Source: an uncultured Amphritea sp. (GTDB lineage: Bacteria > Pseudomonadota > Gammaproteobacteria > Pseudomonadales > Balneatricaceae). Taken from it: a stretch of DNA of 64,000 bases. Below, one piece after another: positions 18,186-26,926 of the stretch. The position numbers and the translations under genes are program-made. The notes below the pieces were generated by a model. The model did no database searches. It was not told the DNA's origin and saw nothing but the letters and a program-made list of their open reading frames with translations. How positions within the stretch are numbered: the stretch's first letter is position 1; each line of letters begins with the position of its first letter. The DNA is taken from assembly GCF_937127095.1 (NCBI RefSeq), contig NZ_CAKZLP010000033.1, positions 1-64,000 of the forward strand, written 5' to 3'.

Positions 18186-19285
18186 ATAAGTCAGTATTGA
18201 TGGCGGCTGTTGTGGTTATCGGCATGGCCGCCTGGATGGCATCCGGCATGCAGGACGAAACCACCCTTCCCTCTGAACCAGAAATCACCTCTCCGGCTAA
18301 AGCCTTGATGAAAGTTAAAATAAGACAGTCCAGTGCCCGGGTAGTTGAGCAATTCGTGCGGGTACAAGGGCATGTTGAGGCAAATCGCACCATTCAGATT
18401 AAAGTCGATATTGATGGCCGTGTTGCAGCGCTAACAGCCACTGAAGGACAGCGCTTGCAAGCAGGTGAAAAGCTGCTGCAAATATCGCCTGCTTACCGCT
18501 CAGCACAGCTGGCAGAAGCCGACGCAGTATTAATGCAACGCAAAAGTGATCTGGCGGCCAGTATTAATCTGAAAAAACGAGGTTTGCAATCCGATAGTAA
18601 AGTGCTGGCTGATCAGGCAGCAGTACAAACGGCTGAGGCACAGCTCGCAAGGGTACGCCATGAGTTACAAGAGACACAGGTAAATGCCCCTTTCGCCGGG
18701 ATATTAAATAAACGCATGGTTGAGCTGGGTGACTACATGAAGATTGGCGATGTACTGGGTGAGCTGGTAGACGATGAAACCGTTAAAGTTACCGGTCAGG
18801 TGCCGCAACACAGCGTGGGGCGTCTGGTAGAAAATCAACCCGTTGATGTGATTTTGAGCAACGACCAGGAGATGGCAGGCAGGTTGAGTTTTATTTCGCC
18901 CGTTGCTGATCCCGTCAGCCGCAGTTACCGGGTTGAAGTACAGATCCCCAATCCTCAACACCAACGTATTATTGGCCTGTCGGCAACGCTGTTACTGCCC
19001 GCGGGAGAGGCTATGGGACATCTGTTACCCGGTTCGGTATTAGGCTTGAACAAAGCAGGAAGCCTGCAGGTTAAACTGGTCAATGATAAAAACCGGGTTA
19101 CCGCAGCCCCTGTGGAGATCATTCGCACTGACACCAGGGGATTCTGGCTCAGCGGTCTCGATGATGAGGTCCGGATCATTACGATTGGGCAGGATTTTGT
19201 TGCTATCGGAGAAGAAGTTGATCCGGTCAGTGATGCAGATTTAGCACCAGAGCAGGCCAGCAAAACACCTGCGCAGGAGAATTGA
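18182..19285 (+). CDS. RND efflux periplasmic adaptor (membrane fusion protein)
   Basis: The product is a 367-residue adaptor that links an RND pump to an outer-membrane channel. It begins with a hydrophobic signal/anchor, then a barrel-sandwich/lipoyl half (VEANRTIQIKVDIDGRVAALTATEGQRLQAGEKLLQI), a short helical hairpin, the second lipoyl half (VNAPFAGILNKRMVELGDYMKIGDVLGELVD), and a beta-barrel (GRLSFISPVADPVSRSYRVEVQIPN). It overlaps the TetR stop by 4 bases and ends 3 bases before the pump gene. No outer-membrane component is encoded here, so a TolC-like protein elsewhere is expected. Confidence 0.9.
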   Translation: MNKSVLMAAVVVIGMAAWMASGMQDETTLPSEPEITSPAKALMKVKIRQSSARVVEQFVRVQGHVEANRTIQIKVDIDGRVAALTATEGQRLQAGEKLLQISPAYRSAQLAEADAVLMQRKSDLAASINLKKRGLQSDSKVLADQAAVQTAEAQLARVRHELQETQVNAPFAGILNKRMVELGDYMKIGDVLGELVDDETVKVTGQVPQHSVGRLVENQPVDVILSNDQEMAGRLSFISPVADPVSRSYRVEVQIPNPQHQRIIGLSATLLLPAGEAMGHLLPGSVLGLNKAGSLQVKLVNDKNRVTAAPVEIIRTDTRGFWLSGLDDEVRIITIGQDFVAIGEEVDPVSDADLAPEQASKTPAQEN

Positions 19286-19288
19286 TCG

Positions 19289-22200
19289 ATGATTGCAGCA
19301 CTGGTGGCCGCGGCAATAGATCGAAGCCGCACAAGCATTCTGATTCTGCTGTTCTTTCTCATTGGAGGGCTGGCCGCATTTCAGAGCATTCCAAAAGAAG
19401 CGGAGCCCGATGTCGCCATCCCTATTATCTATGTCTCTGTCGGCTATGAAGGTATTTCACCCGATGATGCGGTACGCCTGCTCGTTCGACCAATGGAAAA
19501 AGAACTTAAGTCGATAGAAGGCATTAAAGAGATGCGATCGGTAGGTTCTGAAGGCCACGCCTCGGTAACCCTTGAGTTTGATGCAGGATTCGACAGTGAT
19601 ACTGCACTACAGGATGTGCGTGAAAAAGTCGATATCGCTAAAGGCAACCTGCCATCCGGTGCCGACGAGCCACAGATACATGAAGTGAATGTCGCCTTAT
19701 TTCCGGTGCTGAACATTGCCATCTCCGGGCCACTGTCTGAGCGCCTCAAGCTTAAAATCGCTAAAGACCTTAAAGATGAGATCGAAGGGGTTGCGGGGGT
19801 ACTGGAAGTCGATATTGGTGGTGAGCGTGAAGAGTTGATGGAGATTGTGATTGAGCCTCAGCTACTCGAAAGCTATCAACTGGATTTTGAAACTGTACTG
19901 AATACGGTGGCACTCAATAACCAGCTGGTGGCAGCCGGTGCGATTGATACCGGCAGTGGACGCCAGGTATTGAAGGTGCCGGGCGTGGTAACAGATCTGC
20001 AGGATATGCTCAACATGCCGATTAAGTCAGCCGATGGAACGGTTGTTACGGTAGGCGACGTCGCCACCATCCGTCAGACCTACAAAGATCCGCAAGGGTT
20101 CGCCCGGGTCAATGGCGGTGATGCCATGGTGCTGGAGGTGAAGAAAAAAGTCGGCGCTAATATTATCGACACCATCGAAAGCGTACAGGCGATCGTTGCC
20201 GAGCGCAGCCAACTCTGGCCTCAAGGGTTAGAGTATGCCTACATACTGGATCAATCCACTCAGATTAAAAGCATGCTCAGAGACCTGATGAATAATGTTC
20301 TGAGCGGCATTATTCTGGTGATGATTGTGGTGCTGGCAGCAATGGGACTGCGGACATCATTACTGGTGGGCCTGGCGATTCCCGGTTCCTTCCTGTCGAG
20401 TATCATGATTCTCAACTTAATGGGCTTTACGCTTAATATCGTTGTCCTGTTCAGTCTGATTCTGGTGGTTGGCATGCTGGTCGATGGCGCTATCGTTGTT
20501 GCCGAGCTGGCTGAACGGCGAATGAGTCAGGGGCTTAGTGCCCGCGAATCTTTCCGTTACGCGGCAAGTCGCATGGCCTGGCCCGTTATTGCGGGTACGG
20601 CGACAACGCTGGTGGTATTCATGCCACTGATGTTCTGGCCAGGTGTTATCGGCGAATTCATGAAATATCTGCCTGCCACGGTGGTGGTCTGTCTCACAGC
20701 ATCCCTGTTTATGGCACTTATTTTCATGCCCGTACTCGGCGCCGTCAGCGCCCGACGCAAGCAAACCGGCAGTGATACCGGTGATGAATATGCTCTGCCA
20801 CAAACACCGATTAATCGCGCCTATACAAAGCTAATGGCAAGGTTACTGCATTACCCTATTGCTGTTTTTATCGTCGTTTTAGTGGCGATTGGCAGTAGTT
20901 ACGGAGCCTATTCCGTATTTGGTAAAGGGGTTGAGTTTTTCCCCGATGTCGAACCCGAGATGGTGCTGATTAATCTGCACGCCCGGGGCGATCTATCCAT
21001 CTATGAGAAAGATCAGTTATTAAAGGAGGTAGAAGGCAGGGTTATTGATCTGCCGGGCTTTAAGTCAATTTATGCCCGTAGTTTCAACCAGTCCTCCAGT
21101 GATGCAGCGGAAGATGTGATTGGGGTGATTCAGTTTCAGCTGGATGACTGGGACAAACGAGAGAGAGCTGCCGACATTCTTGCTCTAATACATAAACGAA
21201 CCGCTGATCTGCCCGGCATCATCGTTGAAACCCGCAAAGCGGAAAACGGTCCGAATGCGGGTAAACCAATCAAATTGCTAGTCAGTGGCTACGATAGTGA
21301 GGTGCTCTACAAAACAGTCGGCGATATCCGCCAGATAATGGACGACATCGGAGGATTTTCCGGCGCCGAAGATGACCGTCCACTACCGGGGATCGAGTGG
21401 CGTATTCTGGTCAACAGGGAAGAAGCCGACCGCTATGGTGCCAGCATCGCTCTGGTGGGGCAGGCCGTTCGCTTAATAACCAATGGTATTAAAGTCACCG
21501 ACTACCGGCCGGAAACATCCGATGATGAAGTCGATATCATGATCCGCTTTCCGGAAGACAAACGGAATCTTGATCAGCTGATGCAGATGCAACTGAATAC
21601 CCGCTTTGGCATGGTGCCGATGTCAAATTTTGTTGAGCTTCAGCCTGCGCCTAAAACAGGCGTGTTAAAACGTGTTGATAGCCGCCGGGTGATCACCATT
21701 CAAGCCGATGCTGAAGAGGGAAAACTAGTGAATGACCTGGTGGTCGCGATGCAAAAGCGCCTGACGTTGCACAGATTTGACCCACAAATTCGCCTGACAT
21801 TCAAAGGGGAAGATGAGCAACAGAAAGAAACCGGTGAATTCCTGGTCAGTGCCTTTGGTACGGCGCTGTTTCTGATGGCGCTGATTCTAGTCACACAGTT
21901 CAACAGTCTGTATCAGGCCGGGTTAGTGTTATCAGCGATCGTCTTTTCCACCGCCGGGGTATTACTTGGTCTGATGGTAGCAGGTCAGCCGTTTGGCATT
22001 GTGATGGTCGGCGTCGGTATCATTGCCTTAGCCGGTATCGTTGTTAACAACAATATTGTACTGATTGATTGCTATAACGACCTGCGCAGACAAGGACGAT
22101 CGCCCTATGACGCCGCACTGCAGACCGGCAGTTTACGTCTGCGCCCCGTCGTACTCACCGCAGTAACAACCGTCCTCGGCCTGCTGCCAATGGTACTGTC

Positions 22201-22417
22201 GATGAATATCGACTTGATCAACCGTGATATCAGTTTTGGTGCACCCTCAACCCAGTGGTGGACGCAACTGGCCAGCGCCATCGCTGGGGGCCTGTCATTT
22301 GCCACCATACTCACTCTGTTCCTGACCCCCTGCCTGTTAGTGCTGGGCGAGCGCAAGTGGTTACGCCGTAAACAACCAGAGCCGCAGCCTGATGCCGCAA
22401 CCGAGCAGGCCCGCTAA
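19289..22417 (+). CDS. RND family efflux permease (AcrB-type fold)
   Basis: The product is a 1042-residue inner-membrane proton-driven exporter with two large periplasmic loops and 12 expected spans. The start (RTSILILLFFLIGGLAAFQSIPKEAEPDVAIPIIYVSVGYEGISPDDAVRLLVRPMEKEL) fits RND pumps. In TM4 the proton-relay pair is VDG rather than VDD, and in TM10 the position of the AcrB lysine reads NNNIVLID, so the relay differs from the AcrB type. The substrate is unknown. It is the last gene of the tetR-mfp-rnd operon. Confidence 0.9.
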   Translation: MIAALVAAAIDRSRTSILILLFFLIGGLAAFQSIPKEAEPDVAIPIIYVSVGYEGISPDDAVRLLVRPMEKELKSIEGIKEMRSVGSEGHASVTLEFDAGFDSDTALQDVREKVDIAKGNLPSGADEPQIHEVNVALFPVLNIAISGPLSERLKLKIAKDLKDEIEGVAGVLEVDIGGEREELMEIVIEPQLLESYQLDFETVLNTVALNNQLVAAGAIDTGSGRQVLKVPGVVTDLQDMLNMPIKSADGTVVTVGDVATIRQTYKDPQGFARVNGGDAMVLEVKKKVGANIIDTIESVQAIVAERSQLWPQGLEYAYILDQSTQIKSMLRDLMNNVLSGIILVMIVVLAAMGLRTSLLVGLAIPGSFLSSIMILNLMGFTLNIVVLFSLILVVGMLVDGAIVVAELAERRMSQGLSARESFRYAASRMAWPVIAGTATTLVVFMPLMFWPGVIGEFMKYLPATVVVCLTASLFMALIFMPVLGAVSARRKQTGSDTGDEYALPQTPINRAYTKLMARLLHYPIAVFIVVLVAIGSSYGAYSVFGKGVEFFPDVEPEMVLINLHARGDLSIYEKDQLLKEVEGRVIDLPGFKSIYARSFNQSSSDAAEDVIGVIQFQLDDWDKRERAADILALIHKRTADLPGIIVETRKAENGPNAGKPIKLLVSGYDSEVLYKTVGDIRQIMDDIGGFSGAEDDRPLPGIEWRILVNREEADRYGASIALVGQAVRLITNGIKVTDYRPETSDDEVDIMIRFPEDKRNLDQLMQMQLNTRFGMVPMSNFVELQPAPKTGVLKRVDSRRVITIQADAEEGKLVNDLVVAMQKRLTLHRFDPQIRLTFKGEDEQQKETGEFLVSAFGTALFLMALILVTQFNSLYQAGLVLSAIVFSTAGVLLGLMVAGQPFGIVMVGVGIIALAGIVVNNNIVLIDCYNDLRRQGRSPYDAALQTGSLRLRPVVLTAVTTVLGLLPMVLSMNIDLINRDISFGAPSTQWWTQLASAIAGGLSFATILTLFLTPCLLVLGERKWLRRKQPEPQPDAATEQAR

Positions 22418-22437
22418 ACGCCAGCCGAGAAACGAAA

Positions 22438-22463
22438 AAGCCCTGCATTTTACTGCAAGGCTT
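22438..22463 (-). terminator. Terminator-like hairpin after the RND gene / tRNA remnant
   Basis: AAGCC(C)TGCA pairs with TGCA(A)GGCTT around TTTTAC. Ts follow on the minus strand, so it would end a leftward transcript coming from the tRNA-like remnant; it may also end the RND operon weakly. Confidence 0.55.
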
Positions 22464-22479
22464 TATCGAAAAAAATAAG

Positions 22480-22496
22480 TGGTGCCCGGACTCGGA
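22480..22496 (-). repeat. Copy of the tRNA-Phe 3' end (17 bp, with CCA)
   Basis: These 17 bases are identical to the 3' end of the complete tRNA-Phe gene at 59972-59988, including the encoded CCA, and a terminator-like hairpin follows on the minus strand just as in the intact gene. The match stops inside the T arm. Beyond it lie nested inverted repeats (GGCC-GCA-GGCC at about 22502-22512, CATCGC/GCGATG at about 22521-22540) and then TCGAACC, the T-loop sense again. It is best read as the scar of an older integration or rearrangement at this tRNA. Confidence 0.7.
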
Positions 22497-22578
22497 GCAA
22501 TGGCCGCAGGCCATTACAACATCGCTGCTTTTCGGCGATGGCCCGAAGGGGGAGGAGCACAGCGACGAATAATCGAAC

Positions 22579-22583
22579 CCGGT
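22579..22583. repeat. Left copy of the 5-bp target duplication CCGGT
   Basis: CCGGT precedes the sequence TGTGATC and recurs directly after the ACA end at 59892-59896. It fits the Mu target preference N-Y-G/C-R-N. Confidence 0.55.
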
Positions 22584-22616
22584 TGTGATCTAGTGATCTT
22601 ATTGGCATATATAAGC

Positions 22617-22668
22617 GGGATATAGCGGGAATGGATGGGAATTAATGGGATGCCCGTGATTCGTGGGA
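22617..22668. repeat. Helically phased GGGA repeats in the prophage left end
   Basis: GGGA occurs at 22617, 22627, 22637 and 22647, exactly 10 bp apart, and again at 22665. The array lies 34-85 bp inside the proposed left end, where Mu-like transposases bind repeated end sites. I see no matching array in the right end. Confidence 0.5.
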
Positions 22669-22803
22669 TTGAGCAAAATTTTACAGGATAATTGAGCGTG
22701 TTAGAAATTTTGAATTTTGCGGTTTTTGAATTCGAGCAATCCACTTTTGAGCGGGGTTTTTGTCACTGCGGACAAAATAGGCGCTAATAGCGATCCTTCG
22801 CTA

Positions 22804-23703
22804 TTAAACGTCCTTTCCTATCCAGACAACCTTACCTATCACTTCCAGGTCATTCAGTTGCTCGGGCTTCAGCGTTTCCGGGTGATAGGCGGTGTTATCG
22901 CTTATCAGCATGATATCGCGATTCAGCAGCGTCTGAACGCGTTTAACGACCAGGTGCGAGTTCACACGAATAACATAGATGGCACCATCGCTTAGCTCTC
23001 GTTGGCTGGTATCTATCATCAGCGTGTTGTTATCGCTGATGGTTGGCTCCATGCTATCACCACGCGAGAAAACCAGTACCAGGTCTTTTTCGCTTAACCC
23101 CTTATATCGCAGCCATTTATGGCGAAACGCCAGACGGCGTGATGGCTGTTCGCTGTTAGGGAACGCGCCACTCCCGGCGGAAACCTCTACATTATAGCCA
23201 GGGATTAACGCGAACTCATTGGCTAGCTCTGCCTGTGAGCTGATCAGTGACGCTAAGTCCTTGATATGCTGCCCTTCAAAACCGTACTGCGCCACCCAGC
23301 TTGCGATCATCCGTCTCCAGTGTTTATCAACACCTAACCCCGCTTCAGATAATGCGCCATCAACAATAGGCATGGCATCTTCAATGCTTTGCATGCCTTG
23401 CTTCGCGTACACATCTTTTTCAGCATCTACACCGTAATCACCAGCAAATGATCTAACCGCGCACTCTCTCGGCTTTTCTTCCGGTGAAAGGTCGGCTGTA
23501 AGCATTGGGCCCTCTCCGGTTAAAAGCCAATTGGCATTGATGCCGAGCTTAACAAAGCCTTCTATGACCTTTCCTCCAGGAACTGAGCGATCACGTTCGT
23601 TATCCTGATAGCCACGTTTTTTCGAGCCTATAGCTTCTGCCATCGCCTCCTGAGACAAGCTTAAATAGTTCCGAGCGACCTGTAATCGTTCACCTGTACT
23701 CAT
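22804..23703 (-). CDS. Prophage repressor, XRE helix-turn-helix plus LexA-type S24 peptidase
   Basis: The product is a 299-residue lysogeny repressor. The N-terminal helix-turn-helix (LQVARNYLSLSQEAMAEAIGSKKRGYQDNERDRSVPGG) is followed by a linker and an S24/LexA self-cleavage domain. The serine is Ser217 in GDSMEPT and the lysine Lys254 in VVKRV; the 37-residue spacing equals that of LexA. A likely cleavage dipeptide is the AGSG/SGA stretch before the peptidase. This means RecA-stimulated, SOS-type induction, unlike the Clp-controlled repressor of Mu. It is divergent from ner, with operators between. Confidence 0.9.
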   Translation of the reverse strand: MSTGERLQVARNYLSLSQEAMAEAIGSKKRGYQDNERDRSVPGGKVIEGFVKLGINANWLLTGEGPMLTADLSPEEKPRECAVRSFAGDYGVDAEKDVYAKQGMQSIEDAMPIVDGALSEAGLGVDKHWRRMIASWVAQYGFEGQHIKDLASLISSQAELANEFALIPGYNVEVSAGSGAFPNSEQPSRRLAFRHKWLRYKGLSEKDLVLVFSRGDSMEPTISDNNTLMIDTSQRELSDGAIYVIRVNSHLVVKRVQTLLNRDIMLISDNTAYHPETLKPEQLNDLEVIGKVVWIGKDV

Positions 23704-23750
23704 TGCAAACCTTATATCTAGCTAACTTTTGCATTAAGCCAAACAATAGA

Positions 23751-23871
23751 ACGTTAAAACGTCCCAATGAATAGCACTTAAAAATCAATCAGTTACACGG
23801 AAATCAACCAGAATGAACGGAATAACATACTTTTGCACGTAAAAACGTATTGCTAAGACACGTTTATGCGT
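23751..23871. promoter_or_regulatory. Three ACGT-N4-ACGT operator sites in the repressor/ner switch region
   Basis: Sites are at 23751-23762, 23837-23848 and 23860-23871 (the last reads ACGT-TTAT-GCGT). The right pair is spaced 23 bp apart, about two helical turns. A rightward early promoter is plausible as TTGCTA-N18-TATGTT (about 23850-23879), with the third site between its -35 and -10. The first site would lie in a leftward repressor promoter (TTCATT-N17-TATTGT). Binding could be by the repressor, by Ner, or both. Confidence 0.6.
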
Positions 23872-23937
23872 GCTATGTTTGACATATAGCAGTGAGCCAC
23901 ACAGCTAAAACAAACTGGTTAATAAAGGCGTAAAAAA

Positions 23938-24222
23938 ATGAGCAAGCAAAAAGCCCACTCAAATCAGGATTGGCATCGCCAGGATGTTCTGGCCGAGATC
24001 CGCAAAAAAGGCGTAAGCCTGGCAGAGCTTGGCCGTCATCACGGCTATGAAAATCCAACTACGTTATACAACGTTTTCAAAGCCCCTTACCCGAAAGTCG
24101 AGAAGATCATTGCTGAGTTTCTTGGAACTCAGCCTGAAGCAATCTGGCCTTCGCGTTATGTGAATAAGGGCGTTTCAAAGTTTAGCACCACCACGGTATC
24201 AACGCAGCAACAAGTAGCCTGA
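23938..24222 (+). CDS. ner: Ner-like negative regulator of early transcription
   Basis: The product is a 94-residue helix-turn-helix protein of the Ner/Nlp family. It keeps the Mu Ner pattern almost throughout (DWHRQDVLAEIRKKGVSLAELGRHHGYENPTTLYNVFKAPYPKVEKIIAEFLGTQPEAIWPSRY). In Mu, Ner dampens both early and repressor promoters after induction. It is the first rightward gene, in the expected place, and has a C-terminal extension of about 20 residues relative to Mu Ner. Confidence 0.9.
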   Translation: MSKQKAHSNQDWHRQDVLAEIRKKGVSLAELGRHHGYENPTTLYNVFKAPYPKVEKIIAEFLGTQPEAIWPSRYVNKGVSKFSTTTVSTQQQVA

Positions 24223-24338
24223 TATAGCGAAGCCTATCCGCTTTTCCTGATTCGCTTTCATCTTAGTTACAGAAAAGCGCCAGGGATATACACAGAAAGT
24301 ATTTTTGTTTGGATGGCGAGTTAGTCGAGGGAGTACAA

Positions 24339-24803
24339 ATGGCCCGTAAAGATTGGAAACGGTTAAGAGCGCGAAGCATTACACATGCTCTGGAATTGTG
24401 TGTCGATCATGCGCGTGAAAAGCATAACAGAAGCGTTGACCAGATCGCCGAGCTGATGTGCGAATCAAGTTACAACACGCTCTATAAATGGCTTGGAACC
24501 GGTCGGATGCCCGCTATAAAAATCAGAGCTTTTGAAATGGCCTGTGGAATTGATTTTGTTTCTCAGTATCTCGCCTGCAGCGCCAATAAGCTCGTTATTG
24601 AGATGCCAACAGGCCGTAAGGCAGAACATCGTCAACTGAATGAGCTTGGGTCATATAGCAACAAGGTTATAGCTATGTTGCTTGATTTCTATGAAGACCG
24701 GAGCGAGCAGCAAGACGTGCTGGACGCTATTGCGGTGCTTATCGAAGACCTAGCACATCAGCGTGGCAATGTTGAGAAATACAAGCAGCCTGAGCTGCTA
24801 TAG
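24339..24803 (+). CDS. Early phage protein with helix-turn-helix-like region
   Basis: The product is a protein of about 154 residues between ner and the transposase. The stretch SVDQIAELMCESSYNTLYKWLGTGRMPAIKIRAFEMACG looks like a DNA-binding helix-turn-helix, followed by a helical C terminus. Comparable genes occupy this slot in B3/D3112-like phages, but no function is established that I can name. I chose ATG 24339, with GAGGGAG upstream, over a TTG at 24309. Confidence 0.65.
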   Translation: MARKDWKRLRARSITHALELCVDHAREKHNRSVDQIAELMCESSYNTLYKWLGTGRMPAIKIRAFEMACGIDFVSQYLACSANKLVIEMPTGRKAEHRQLNELGSYSNKVIAMLLDFYEDRSEQQDVLDAIAVLIEDLAHQRGNVEKYKQPELL

Positions 24804-24812
24804 GGAAAGATT

Positions 24813-26885
24813 ATGAAGCAATGGTTCACAGCTAAGGAGATAGCGTCAGCGTTAAACGTTGTTCATTCGACTATCGTTCGCCGTGCCGAGCGTGAGGGTT
24901 GGGAATCACAGCAGCGTATGGGCAAAGGTGGTGGCTATGAATACCACATCAGCAACCTGCCTCATGAAGCCCGTAACGCTTTAGAAGCGCAGCAGATACA
25001 AAGTATGCTGCCGCGCCTGCACGAGTCAAAAACAGTGATCGTTAAACCAGCATCGACACTGCAGGCAGAAACCAGCCTGACCCACCGCCAGCGCAGCACT
25101 GCTGATGCACGGGGCACAGTCATCAATGCGATTAGCGCCATGTGTGAAAACGGTGTCACCAAAGAAGCCGCTATTACGACTTTATTGACACAAGCCAGCA
25201 CCGGGCAGTTAGAGAGTATAAATCCTGTGTTAGATGCGGCTTTGCGTCTGGCGAAAGATCCTCGCGGCCATTCAAATGAGAAATACCCCAGCCCTCGCAG
25301 TATTAAGCGCTGGTTTGCTACCGATGTTAAAGACCTTGCCCCAAAATCTAAGCGGGAATTAAAAGCGCCCGTCTGGGCCAACGCGTTCCTAATGTGCTGG
25401 TCGCGCCCAGAAAAGCCCAGCGTAGAGCATGCTTATCGTCAGTTCTCATCTAATTATGAAGGCACGCCCCCCAGCATCCACGCAGTACGCCGTTTCATCA
25501 ACAAGATGGGCAACGTATCGAAGCAGAAAGGCCGGATGGGTGCCCGTGAGCTGAAAAACATCCTGCCCTTTGTTCGGCGTGATTTTAGCCAGCTGCTACC
25601 GGCTGATATCTACAGCGCCGACGGACATACACATGATGGCGAGGTTCAGCACCCGCTACATGGTCGCCCTTTCCGCCCGGAGATCACCACCTTTATTGAT
25701 ATTGCCACCCGACGTGTTGTGGGGGTGTCAGTTGACCTGGCAGAAAGCAGTATCGCTGTATTAGACGCCCTGATTAGTTCCTGCACCCAGGCGGTGCCAG
25801 CCCTGATCTATGTCGATAACGGTGGAGGCTATGCCAACGCACTGATGAAAGATGAAGCGACTGGTGTTATGGCGCGCCTGGGCAGCACAATGACTCACTC
25901 TCTGCCCTATAGCTCGCAGGCTCGTGGAGTGATTGAACGTGTCCACCAAACACTCTGGGTTGATGCCGCCAAAGGTGAGCATGGATTCATCGGCAAAGAT
26001 ATGGATCAGGAAGCCCGCCACGACCAATTTAAGCTAAGCCGAGCCGCTGTAAAACACGGCGGAGCAATGCACCTGATGGGCTGGGGCGCATTTATGGAAC
26101 TCGTTAATGAGCGTATCAACTGGTATAACGCCCGCCCTCACAGCAGCCTGCCAAAGATTACGGATGCAAGCGGCAAGCGTCGCCACATAACCCCGGATGA
26201 GCTTTGGCAGCAACACCAAGATAACGGCTGGTCACCCATGCTTCTGACCGGTGATGAAGCGGCTCAGATCTTCCGCCCACGCACCACCCGCACTGTTAAT
26301 CGGTGCGAGATTAAGTTTATCAACAATATCTACTTCAGTTATGACCTCACCGAGTGGCATGGCGAGCAAGTGCATATCGCGTACGACATTAACGACCCTA
26401 ACGTTATCTGGGTGTATGAACCCGAAACAGGGACGCTGATCTGCAAAGCAGAGTGGAACGCCAACAAAGTCGATTACATGCCGAAGAGCGTCATCGACAA
26501 CGCCCGTGAGCGCCGCGCAATGGGCCGGAAACGTCGCCTGGAAGTGAAGCTTGAAGAGGTAGAAGCAGAGCTAAATGGGCGCCCTGTCCTCGAACAGGAA
26601 GAACCCGCCTACATCCCCGGCATCGGCGCTATCACCCCGGATCTGCTCAGCAATCGGATGCAGCCCGTCATCGAAGAGCGGGAACCGGTAACCGTTTCAG
26701 CAGCGGAACGCTCACCGGCAGAGATGACAACAGACGAACGCATTGCACTGTATCAGGCATATCAACAGGGTCGCCCGGTACCTGATGCACATCAGTTCTG
26801 GTTTAAGAAATATAGCAGCAGCAAAGAGTTTACCGCCTGGGCACGGCGTGACGAAGAGATGGGACCAGAGGCTCGCACCCTCTGA
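24813..26885 (+). CDS. Mu-type DDE transposase A
   Basis: The product is a 690-residue transposase that integrates and replicates the phage by transposition. The N terminus is a Mu-type winged-helix DNA-binding domain (WFTAKEIASALNVVHSTIVRRAEREGWESQQRMGKGGGYEYHISNLP). The RNase-H-like core has the triad Asp270 (SADGHTHDG), Asp335 (YVDNGGGY) and Glu375 (GVIERVHQ); the first two are almost at the Mu positions (269, 336). A C-terminal beta-barrel and a tail that would contact protein B follow. MuA is 663 residues, so length is normal. Confidence 0.95.
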   Translation: MKQWFTAKEIASALNVVHSTIVRRAEREGWESQQRMGKGGGYEYHISNLPHEARNALEAQQIQSMLPRLHESKTVIVKPASTLQAETSLTHRQRSTADARGTVINAISAMCENGVTKEAAITTLLTQASTGQLESINPVLDAALRLAKDPRGHSNEKYPSPRSIKRWFATDVKDLAPKSKRELKAPVWANAFLMCWSRPEKPSVEHAYRQFSSNYEGTPPSIHAVRRFINKMGNVSKQKGRMGARELKNILPFVRRDFSQLLPADIYSADGHTHDGEVQHPLHGRPFRPEITTFIDIATRRVVGVSVDLAESSIAVLDALISSCTQAVPALIYVDNGGGYANALMKDEATGVMARLGSTMTHSLPYSSQARGVIERVHQTLWVDAAKGEHGFIGKDMDQEARHDQFKLSRAAVKHGGAMHLMGWGAFMELVNERINWYNARPHSSLPKITDASGKRRHITPDELWQQHQDNGWSPMLLTGDEAAQIFRPRTTRTVNRCEIKFINNIYFSYDLTEWHGEQVHIAYDINDPNVIWVYEPETGTLICKAEWNANKVDYMPKSVIDNARERRAMGRKRRLEVKLEEVEAELNGRPVLEQEEPAYIPGIGAITPDLLSNRMQPVIEEREPVTVSAAERSPAEMTTDERIALYQAYQQGRPVPDAHQFWFKKYSSSKEFTAWARRDEEMGPEARTL

Positions 26886-26926
26886 TCCCGGTGCCCATTC
26901 GAACTAGCAAAAGGAGCAACAGAAGC

